From Chloroflexota bacterium (lineage in GTDB: Bacteria > Chloroflexota > Anaerolineae > Aggregatilineales > Phototrophicaceae), in contig JAEZAF010000061.1 of NCBI GenBank assembly GCA_023430545.1, positions 1 to 11,467 on the forward strand: a stretch of DNA of 11,467 nt, read 5' to 3'. The notes beneath the pieces are model-generated. The model made no database searches and was not told the origin of the DNA. It saw only the letters and a list, made by a program, of their open reading frames with translations. Position numbers and translations under genes: made by a program. Shown here one piece after another: positions 5,917-11,467 of the stretch. Position 1 is the stretch's first letter. Each line of letters starts with the position of its first letter.

Positions 5917-6408
5917 CTACCGCGCCACCACTTCGACATCTTCAAGCGCAGCGATCACCGATTTCGCCCAGCGCCGCACATTGGTGACGTACTGATCCTT
6001 CCCGGCGGCGACCACATCCATCGCCCGCATTGTCCATGTAACCGGCGTGGCGTACCCGCCATGATTACCACGATGCCCGGTGATCCTGTGCGTTCGCCGG
6101 TCGGAACGTGCGACTTCCCCGGTACGGCGGCGAATATCGTCAATATTCCGCCTGCCCTTGAGAAACTCCGCGACATTACGGCGGATCTCGATCAGCGTCT
6201 CTGACGAGTACAGATGCGGATGCTGCATGTGATAGCTGGTGACCATCAGAAAATGCACATCCATCAGGTTCATGCCTTCCGCCATCAGCTCATGTTCCCA
6301 GTAAAGCATCTGGTAGAAATCATCCTGACAGGTCATCGCATCGATATGCACCGCCCCACACGAGGTGCAGATCGTCTTTGCCTGGTTGGTCGTTTCGTTG
6401 TTTGTCAT
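5917..6408 (-). CDS. DUF5946 family protein, putative metal-binding
   Basis: 163 aa from ATG 6408; the upstream ribosome site is a poor GAGAGA. The N-terminal C14-TS-C17-GA resembles a zinc-ribbon half, with C27 following. The next segment (about 33-70) is rich in aromatic and His residues: MLYWEHEL, then DVHFLMVTSYHMQHPHLYS. This pattern (CxxCGA, LYWE, then H..TxxYHxQHP.xYS) matches my recollection of DUF5946, an uncharacterised bacterial family. The Cys/His set suggests a bound metal, but no catalytic mechanism is established. The C-terminal half ends in a helix (VTNVRRWAKSVIAALEDV) and includes TWTMRAMDVV. There is no signal peptide or membrane segment. It lies 42 bp downstream of the DUF2243 gene on the same strand, so co-transcription is likely. 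The gene is solid, the family fairly confident, the function unknown. Confidence 0.78.
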   Translation of the reverse strand: MTNNETTNQAKTICTSCGAVHIDAMTCQDDFYQMLYWEHELMAEGMNLMDVHFLMVTSYHMQHPHLYSSETLIEIRRNVAEFLKGRRNIDDIRRRTGEVARSDRRTHRITGHRGNHGGYATPVTWTMRAMDVVAAGKDQYVTNVRRWAKSVIAALEDVEVVAR

Positions 6409-6450
6409 TCTCTCGCCCCACTGGACTTGAACTGCATTTTCGGTCAGGAC

Positions 6451-6936
6451 TCACCGAGTCCCGTTTACTTCGGATGTCCGCCGCGTCAGCAGCCAGCCCC
6501 CAACCAGCATCACCGCGCCCCACACCAGAAATCCAACATCGTATAACATCTCGTCCGGCCCGGAGCGCACATGGTGAATCTGAAGGAGGTGATGGCTGAT
6601 CAGCCCTTCCACCAGATTGAAGATTCCCCAGCCCATCAGCATCGCCCCAATCAGCCCCCGCATCGGGCGCACCTCACCGCTGCGATTCAGCGTGTGCCAC
6701 AGGTAAAACAGCCCGACCACCGTGAAAATATAGGTCACCACATGAAACAGGCCGTCCCACAGGGTGTTGATCTGGAGATTCTGTACACTGTCCGGCGGAT
6801 AGCCCGCGCTCGTCAGCAGGTGATGCCATTGCAGGATCTGATGCAGGACAATCCCGTCAAAGAACCCACCCAATCCGATCCCGATCAGAATCCCCGGCCA
6901 GACGACTGATCCTGTCGTTTTATCCTGTACGTTCAT
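6451..6936 (-). CDS. DUF2243 integral membrane protein
   Basis: 161 aa from ATG 6936, with a GGAGAGAGG ribosome site upstream. Four membrane spans are visible at about residues 12-34, 62-83, 92-112 and 130-150. The conserved DUF2243 (COG4329) features are clear: GFFDGIVLHQILQWHHLL at the end of span 1 and EGLISHHLLQIHHVR after span 3. These form two clusters of membrane-edge histidines that could bind metal or haem. The family is uncharacterised but small and widespread; the length is normal. It is the first gene of a probable leftward operon with the DUF5946 gene 42 bp downstream. A TATAAT box lies on the minus strand about 42 nt upstream of the start. The function is unknown; the histidine-metal idea is inference. 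Confidence 0.85.
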   Translation of the reverse strand: MNVQDKTTGSVVWPGILIGIGLGGFFDGIVLHQILQWHHLLTSAGYPPDSVQNLQINTLWDGLFHVVTYIFTVVGLFYLWHTLNRSGEVRPMRGLIGAMLMGWGIFNLVEGLISHHLLQIHHVRSGPDEMLYDVGFLVWGAVMLVGGWLLTRRTSEVNGTR

Positions 6937-6977
6937 CTCGCGCCTCTCTCCGGCTGCCCTTTCCGGTCGATTCCCAG

Positions 6978-6983
6978 ATTATA
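6978..6983 (-). promoter_or_regulatory. Candidate -10 box for the DUF2243-DUF5946 operon
   Basis: The minus strand reads TATAAT here, 42 bp upstream of the DUF2243 ATG, predicting a short leader. The sequence 17 bp further upstream (GTCGCG) is not a good -35, so an activator or another sigma factor may be needed. Confidence 0.4.
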
Positions 6984-7052
6984 GAAGCCCGTCGCAGAGT
7001 CGCGACCTTATGCCACCTATTTATAACAAAAACTCATGTAAAGGCGGCAAAA

Positions 7053-7079
7053 AAGAGAGAGTCCAATTGACTCTCTCTT
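7053..7079 (-). terminator. Rho-independent terminator of the Kelch gene
   Basis: AAGAGAGAGTC (7053-7063) pairs perfectly with GACTCTCTCTT (7069-7079) around a 5-nt loop. On the minus strand the stem runs into TTTTTT, as expected for intrinsic termination. It lies about 90 nt beyond the Kelch stop codon and insulates it from the DUF2243 operon. Confidence 0.85.
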
Positions 7080-7170
7080 CGTATTTCAGATCATCGCACC
7101 GTACAGGGCGGGATTATTGCCGCCCACCGATCACGAATTTTCAGATGCGCGCCAACCGTTCCCTTATCAC

Positions 7171-8952
7171 CTATGGCAGCAGACTCAGGCTGACGCTGTC
7201 GATCCGGACCTTACCGGAGGCGCTCTTGTTCTTGAAGATCACCTTGATCTGATCGATATTGGCACTAGTGATCACCAGATTATGCGTGGCTGGCTGATAG
7301 ACCCCGTTGGTGTTCACAATATCGAGCGCGGCCTTGCTCTTCGGGAGACTGGGATCGGTATACCGCACCACCGCCTTGGCCTTCGTCGTGACACTGCCCT
7401 TGCCGTTGTAGTAGAAGCTGAAGTGCAGGATATCACCAGCCTGTAAGGACACCGTGGCCGGATTGACCTTCTGCATCAGCTTGGCGGCTTCCGGCAGGCC
7501 AGAAGCACCACCACCCTTGAACTGGAACGCGCATTCTCCGTTCTGGGCGATCAGCTTATTAGGCTTATTGCACTTGATCTTGTCTTTCGAGTCCTTCTTC
7601 AGAATCCATGGGGACAGATCACGGCCTTCCAGCCCGACCATATCAAACCCGCCGTTGATCAGCAGTTCCACCGCACCCGGGATATCAGTCGAAGCCGGGA
7701 CGGTCGAGGTCGGTGCGACTGGCGTATTCGTTGCCGTCTGCCCCGGCGCTGACGTACTGGTCGGCTGGACTGGCGTGTTCGTCGGCGGGACCGAGGTCTG
7801 AGTCGCAGGAATCGCCGTGTTCGTTGGCGGTGCCGGTGTCTCGGTCGGCGGGATGATGTTCAGCACACCTTTATACAGATTGCGCTTGTCGTCCTGATTA
7901 TGTCCCTTGAAGCCCGTGCCGTAATACAGCACACCGTTGATATATGCACCAATGGCAGAATGCTGACGGCAGTCCACCGGGGGCGGCGTTGTCCCTCTGG
8001 ACAAACAGTAATCCAGTGCGCCGAGTGTTTCCCATGTATTGGTGGCTGGCGTATAGGCGAAAACGGAATCAGTCGCCTTATCCCCATAGCCGTGTGTCTG
8101 GCCGCCGAGGACGACAATCCGGTCGCCGATCAGGAAGGTCGAAAAGCCATGATGATTGCGTCCGAGCGCATCTGGCATATCGGCCATCTGTTCCCACTGG
8201 TTGGTTGCGGGATTATAGCGGTGGACATCGTTCTGTGGCGTAAGGCTCCCATCATGGCCATGCTGTCCGCCGATGTAATAGATATAACCGCCCCACACCT
8301 TGATCGCGCCGTGATGACGCGGATTCGGCAGCGGGGCCAGCGTCCCCCATCCAGCGGCGGTATTGCTCAGGTCCAGCACATAATGATCGCCGACATCGAC
8401 GGTCCGGGCCTTGTTGGTCCCGCCCATGTAGTACAGTTTGCCATTCAGGTACGCAAGCTGACCAGCAGCCCGATCTTCCGGCAGTCCGGGCAGCGCGGTA
8501 TAGGTATTGGATGCAACGTTGTAGCGGTAGACTTCCTTGCTGCCGAACACCTGACCGGACTGAGTCGCATTCTCGATATAACCGCCAGCATAGTAGATAT
8601 CCGTGCCATCGGTGGCGAAACCGCCGTGGGTCAGACCCTTCGGCATATCCTTCAGCGGGGTGAAGGTATTGGTGGCCGGATCGTACACATTCAGCTTACG
8701 GGTCGGCACATAGCTGTCACCGGGGAAGCCGCCGAAGACATACATCCTGCCGTTGACAGTGACCGACTGCCCCTCACTGATCGCAACCGGATATTTAACC
8801 TTAAGATCAGTCCAGGTGATCGTCGTGAAGTTCGGGTCCGCCGCATCAACAGCCTGTGGACGGAAAACGACAACACCCACCAGCAGCGTGAACACAGCGG
8901 TCAGGAATACAGCGAAAAAACGTCTTTTCAGAAAAGGTTGTGGCATTCGCAT
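7171..8952 (-). CDS. Secreted Kelch-repeat beta-propeller with Pro/Thr stalk and ELLINGGF module
   Basis: 593 aa from ATG 8952 (a second ATG is two codons on), with AGGTAG about 10 nt upstream. Residues 1-37 are a signal peptide: KRR, a hydrophobic core at about 12-29, probable cleavage after AVDA. Residues about 61-365 hold six Kelch repeats, marked by YVFGG (71-75), YYAGG, YYMGG, YYIGG, VVLGG and a degenerate YYGTG, with YDPATNTF/YNPATNQWE-type segments between. These form a propeller; I see no galactose-oxidase copper site. Two cysteines near the fifth and sixth repeats may form a disulfide. Residues about 366-428 are a Pro/Thr/Ser stalk. From E429 a 165-residue module begins (ELLINGGF, W, two Cys, a Phe/Gly-rich strand set, ending VRIDSVSLSL), which looks like a jelly-roll carbohydrate-binding fold. 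The protein is extracellular. The ligand is unknown, and sugar binding or surface anchoring by the module is inference. Confidence 0.9.
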   Translation of the reverse strand: MRMPQPFLKRRFFAVFLTAVFTLLVGVVVFRPQAVDAADPNFTTITWTDLKVKYPVAISEGQSVTVNGRMYVFGGFPGDSYVPTRKLNVYDPATNTFTPLKDMPKGLTHGGFATDGTDIYYAGGYIENATQSGQVFGSKEVYRYNVASNTYTALPGLPEDRAAGQLAYLNGKLYYMGGTNKARTVDVGDHYVLDLSNTAAGWGTLAPLPNPRHHGAIKVWGGYIYYIGGQHGHDGSLTPQNDVHRYNPATNQWEQMADMPDALGRNHHGFSTFLIGDRIVVLGGQTHGYGDKATDSVFAYTPATNTWETLGALDYCLSRGTTPPPVDCRQHSAIGAYINGVLYYGTGFKGHNQDDKRNLYKGVLNIIPPTETPAPPTNTAIPATQTSVPPTNTPVQPTSTSAPGQTATNTPVAPTSTVPASTDIPGAVELLINGGFDMVGLEGRDLSPWILKKDSKDKIKCNKPNKLIAQNGECAFQFKGGGASGLPEAAKLMQKVNPATVSLQAGDILHFSFYYNGKGSVTTKAKAVVRYTDPSLPKSKAALDIVNTNGVYQPATHNLVITSANIDQIKVIFKNKSASGKVRIDSVSLSLLP

Positions 8953-9003
8953 AAGTTAACACTACCTGTAATATGGAGGGGTGTTTCAGGACGAATCAAC
9001 CTA

Positions 9004-9033
9004 ATGGTATGAAATTGGGCGGAGCCTTGTCAA
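9004..9033 (-). promoter_or_regulatory. Sigma70-type promoter of the Kelch gene
   Basis: The minus strand carries a perfect TTGACA (9028-9033), an 18-bp spacer and TACCAT (9004-9009). Transcription would start near 8997, giving a leader of about 45 nt before the ATG at 8952. This is the best -35 match I found in the window. Confidence 0.6.
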
Positions 9034-9239
9034 CGAACCCAGGCTTCCCTCGCGTGGGAATTTACAGGTTTCAGAGTTGTTACAAAGTCTTCAGAACCGG
9101 CAAACGGCTGATGCAGGCTGCATACACCACGTGCCAGCACCTTCTGTGCGCTCTGCAAAATCTGCGTTAAACTGCACACAGTTGAATTCACTGAAATGCT
9201 GAAATTTGTTCAAACAGCGTCAGATAAAGGACACACTTC

Positions 9240-10742
9240 ATGCAGAAATATAACGAATTACGGGAACATCTCGCCCAGGTCCATCACCTCGGCACCACAC
9301 TCGGGCTGCTGGAATGGGATATGCAGGTCAACCTGCCCCCGTCAGGTTACAGCTATCGCGGGGAGCAGGTCGGCACCCTGACCAAAATGCGTCATGAGCT
9401 GTTCACCAGTGGCAAAACCGCCGAACTGCTGGACGCCGCCGCGCAGGAAATCAGTGACCTGCCCTACGACAGCGACGAAGCCAGCCTGATCCGCGTCGTG
9501 CGTCAGGACTACGAACAGCAGACCCGCTTCCCCAGCCAGTTCGTCGCCGACTGGGCACGGCTGACGACCGAGGCGCATGAAGTCTGGGCGCATGCCCGTT
9601 CAGAGAGCAATTTCCGCCACTTCCAGCCCACCCTTCAGCAGGTGATGGAAATGGCGCGCCAGCGGGCGGAGTATCTCGGCTTCTCAGCCCATCCCTATGA
9701 CGCACTGCTGGACGAATATGAGCGCGGTATGACCACGGCAGAGGTCAAGCGCATTTTCGACGGCCACAAGCCCCAGTTGGTCGAACTGATCGCGGCTATC
9801 CGTGAAAACGAAGGCCGGGTCGATGACTCTGTTCTGCATCAGCCGCTGGACATTGCGAAGCAGCGCGAGTTCGCGCTGTGGGCCGCCCGCAACATTGGCT
9901 TCGACTTCCAGCGCGGTCGTCAGGACGAGGCGGTGCATCCGTTCGCGATGGGGCTCAACCGCACCGATGTCCGCATCACCACCCGCTACTATCCGAGTTT
10001 CTTCAACCCGGCGCTGTTCGGGACACTGCATGAAGCCGGTCACGGGATGTACGAGCAGGGCAGCCCTGCCCATCTGGCCGGGACTCCGCTGGAAGGCGGC
10101 ACATCGCTTGGCGTCCACGAGTCACAGTCGCGTATGTGGGAGAATATGGTCGGGCGCAGCAAGCCGTTCTGGACATGGGCGCTGCCGAAACTCCGCGACA
10201 CCTTCCCCGGCCAGTTTGACAGCATCGACCTCGACAGCTTCTACGGCGCGATCAACAAGGTCAAGCCGAGCTATATCCGTGTCGAGGCGGATGAAGCGAC
10301 CTACAACCTGCATATCATGCTGCGCTTTGAGATCGAAACCGGCCTGCTGAACGGTGACATCGAAGTGGCACATCTGCCGGAAGAATGGAATGACCGCTTC
10401 GAGTCCTTCCTCGGCATCACCCCGCGCAATGATGCCGAAGGCGTGCTTCAGGATGTCCACTGGTCGGCGGGTCTCGTGGGCTACTTCCCAACCTATGCAC
10501 TCGGAAATCTGCTGGCAGCGCAGTATTACGCCAAAGCACTCGAAGCGCATCCTGACATCCCGCAGCAGGCCGCCGAGGGCAGATTCGACACCCTGCTGAC
10601 ATGGCTGAACGAGAACATCCACGTGCATGCCCGTAAATTCACCATGCCGGAACTCACCGAGCGCGTGACCGGCGGCCAGATCGACGCTGGACCGTACATC
10701 GCCTACCTGAAGGAAAAGTACGGCGAAATCTACGGCATTTAA
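9240..10742 (+). CDS. M32 family metallocarboxypeptidase (carboxypeptidase Taq type)
   Basis: 500 aa from ATG 9240, with AAAGGA 8 nt upstream. Family M32 enzymes are cytoplasmic zinc or cobalt carboxypeptidases that remove C-terminal residues from peptides. The metal site is intact: HEAGH at 264-268 (catalytic E265) and HESQSR at 293-298, with E294 the third ligand. The 30-residue spacing from H264 to E294 matches that known for the Pyrococcus enzyme. Other family blocks are present: RYYPSFFNPALFGTLHEAGH, IRVEADEATYNLHIMLR and YFPTYALGNLLAAQ. The length is the usual one, about 500. There is no signal peptide. It is divergent from the Kelch gene and stands alone, so it is probably monocistronic, with a likely role in peptide turnover. 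I saw no convincing promoter in 8953-9239. Confidence 0.95.
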   Translation: MQKYNELREHLAQVHHLGTTLGLLEWDMQVNLPPSGYSYRGEQVGTLTKMRHELFTSGKTAELLDAAAQEISDLPYDSDEASLIRVVRQDYEQQTRFPSQFVADWARLTTEAHEVWAHARSESNFRHFQPTLQQVMEMARQRAEYLGFSAHPYDALLDEYERGMTTAEVKRIFDGHKPQLVELIAAIRENEGRVDDSVLHQPLDIAKQREFALWAARNIGFDFQRGRQDEAVHPFAMGLNRTDVRITTRYYPSFFNPALFGTLHEAGHGMYEQGSPAHLAGTPLEGGTSLGVHESQSRMWENMVGRSKPFWTWALPKLRDTFPGQFDSIDLDSFYGAINKVKPSYIRVEADEATYNLHIMLRFEIETGLLNGDIEVAHLPEEWNDRFESFLGITPRNDAEGVLQDVHWSAGLVGYFPTYALGNLLAAQYYAKALEAHPDIPQQAAEGRFDTLLTWLNENIHVHARKFTMPELTERVTGGQIDAGPYIAYLKEKYGEIYGI

Positions 10743-10875
10743 CCTCACTGAGACCTCACCCCTGAGAAACTGCGTTTCTCCGTCCCCTCTCCCCGCACAA
10801 CAAGTTGCGCCGAGAGGGGACTTTCGCCCATCTCCAAGCAAACTTGTTTGCTGGAGAAGGGATGGGGGATGAGGT
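10743..10875. repeat. Cluster of nested hairpins (palindromic intergenic element)
   Basis: The whole gap between two convergent genes is palindromic. Outer arms ACCTCACCCC (10753-10762) and GGGGGATGAGGT (10864-10875) are imperfect inverted repeats. Inside are three hairpins: GAGAAAC/GTTTCTC (10764-10780, 3-nt loop); GTCCCCTCTC/GAGAGGGGAC (10782-10791 with 10812-10821), enclosing a GCACAA/TTGCGC stem with one mismatch; and CTCC-A-AGCAAAC / GTTTGCT-GGAG (10832-10856, 2-nt loop). The first bases (CCTCACTGAG) nearly repeat the left end, as if partly duplicated. It looks like a REP- or MITE-type dispersed element carrying alternating purine-rich and pyrimidine-rich arms. It may also terminate both transcripts. 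Dispersal cannot be tested from one copy. Confidence 0.75.
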
Positions 10876-11331
10876 TTAGTCGCTCTCCGCCTCAGCATCG
10901 CCGTGATCTGCCTGTGACCGCCGCGCTTCAGCATGGCCGTCAGCCGCATCCATCTCGCGGATAAAGGCCAGGGCTTCCTCATAGGATTCAAAAATCGGGA
11001 TCGGGGATGCAGTGTTACTGTGCATGTACATATCACGGGTGATGCGCAGCATGGTGTGCGTGCCGACGAAGATCGTGCGAGAGAGAGGGTCCCCGATTGC
11101 GCCACGGCGCGGATCACGCTCCGATGTAATCTTCATGACATCGCCCAGGGCCATGGTCGCCTTGCGCGCATCGACAATCGTGTAATTAAAGGTCGTCATC
11201 AGATCATGTTCCTGCAGCACACGCTCAACGCTATCAACGATCAGGTCTATTTCGGCAGGCGTAGAGGTTCCTTCGACCACGATCAGTACAACCGGCGGAT
11301 CTTTCAGCATGAGTGAGACCTGAAACGCCAT
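10876..11331 (-). CDS. STAS/SpoIIAA-like small protein
   Basis: 151 aa from ATG 11331, chosen for the AGGAG ribosome site about 7 nt upstream. The frame is open further, to a GTG at 11442 and beyond the window, but that stretch has no ribosome site and is rich in basic residues unlike the domain that follows. The body alternates strands and helices: PPVVLIVVEGTSTPAEIDLIVDSV, then TFNYTIVDARKATMAL, a segment with RTIFVGTHTMLRITRDMY, and IPIFESYEEALAFIREMD. This resembles SpoIIAA/STAS-like proteins of bacteria, which act as regulatory or binding modules. I see no clear phosphorylation serine. The last 20 or so residues are an acidic, Ala-rich tail. An out-of-phase frame (LVEITPMQ, stop at 11439-11441) could be the end of an upstream gene. 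The gene is real; the family is a moderate-confidence guess. Confidence 0.65.
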   Translation of the reverse strand: MAFQVSLMLKDPPVVLIVVEGTSTPAEIDLIVDSVERVLQEHDLMTTFNYTIVDARKATMALGDVMKITSERDPRRGAIGDPLSRTIFVGTHTMLRITRDMYMHSNTASPIPIFESYEEALAFIREMDAADGHAEARRSQADHGDAEAESD

Positions 11332-11467
11332 CGGAGTCTCCTGAAAACCAGACCTGCGCTCGAATAATTTTAATTTTGTCTGTTTACGCCCTGCCTGTTT
11401 GTCCCGATGACGTGGTGAGTACAGATAGTAGGCAGCGTTCACTGCATCGGTGTGATTTCCACCAGCA

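Noticed and set aside
7171..8952. Galactose oxidase assignment for the Kelch protein
   Set aside because: The Kelch repeats match the fold, but the copper ligands and the Tyr-Cys cofactor context are not visible, so only a binding propeller is supported.
7900..9012. 370-codon plus-strand open frame opposite the Kelch gene
   Set aside because: Antisense shadow of the Kelch repeats. It has no ribosome site or domain, whereas the minus strand has a signal peptide, clear repeats, a promoter and a terminator.
10122..11117. 331-codon minus-strand frame spanning the carboxypeptidase, the palindromic gap and part of the STAS-like gene
   Set aside because: It crosses three well-supported features on both strands and has no domain; the M32 active site on the other strand is intact.

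Overview
The window looks like ordinary chromosome from a free-living bacterium of moderately high G+C. I infer Chloroflexota (Anaerolineae or a relative). The grounds are two secreted beta-propeller proteins with Pro/Thr-rich stalks and a shared C-terminal 'ELLINGGF' module, a DUF5946 protein, a DUF2243 membrane protein and an M32 carboxypeptidase. This is inference from family composition; no rRNA, tRNA or other phylogenetic marker is present.

Layout. (1) 1-1313, minus: a secreted protein with about seven FG-GAP-like repeats, cut by the window edge just where a C-terminal module begins. (2) 1314-1712: intergenic, with two copies of a 17-bp repeat 24 bp apart. (3) 1713-3174, plus: a two-gene phage-derived island, made of a small helical protein and a complete terminase large subunit. 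The terminase starts at a TTG with a perfect AGGAGG inside the upstream gene, giving a 143-bp out-of-phase overlap. A 14-bp perfect hairpin follows it. (4) 3335-4021, plus: a secreted protein of unknown function. (5) 4247-4573, plus: a small anti-sigma-like protein with a degenerate zinc-finger motif, behind a perfect TATAAT box. (6) 4574-4770: a densely structured leader with several inverted repeats, then a thioredoxin-reductase-like flavoprotein (4771-5823) with a non-standard Pro/Ala-rich tail. A 13-bp bidirectional terminator separates it from the next block. (7) 6936-5917, minus: a probable two-gene operon, DUF2243 membrane protein then DUF5946 protein. (8) 8952-7171, minus: a secreted six-repeat Kelch propeller with a Pro/Thr stalk and a complete ELLINGGF module, with a good promoter upstream and a rho-independent terminator downstream. 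(9) 9240-10742, plus: M32 metallocarboxypeptidase. (10) 10743-10875: a cluster of nested hairpins filling the convergent gap. (11) 11331-10876, minus: a STAS/SpoIIAA-like protein.

The genes do not form one pathway. The clearest links are the shared architecture of the two propeller proteins flanking the central 6 kb, the overlapping phage-derived pair, and the DUF2243-DUF5946 pair. No complete new system is demonstrable. The best leads are the overlapping orphan terminase pair, the shared C-terminal module on two different propellers, and the palindromic element after the carboxypeptidase.
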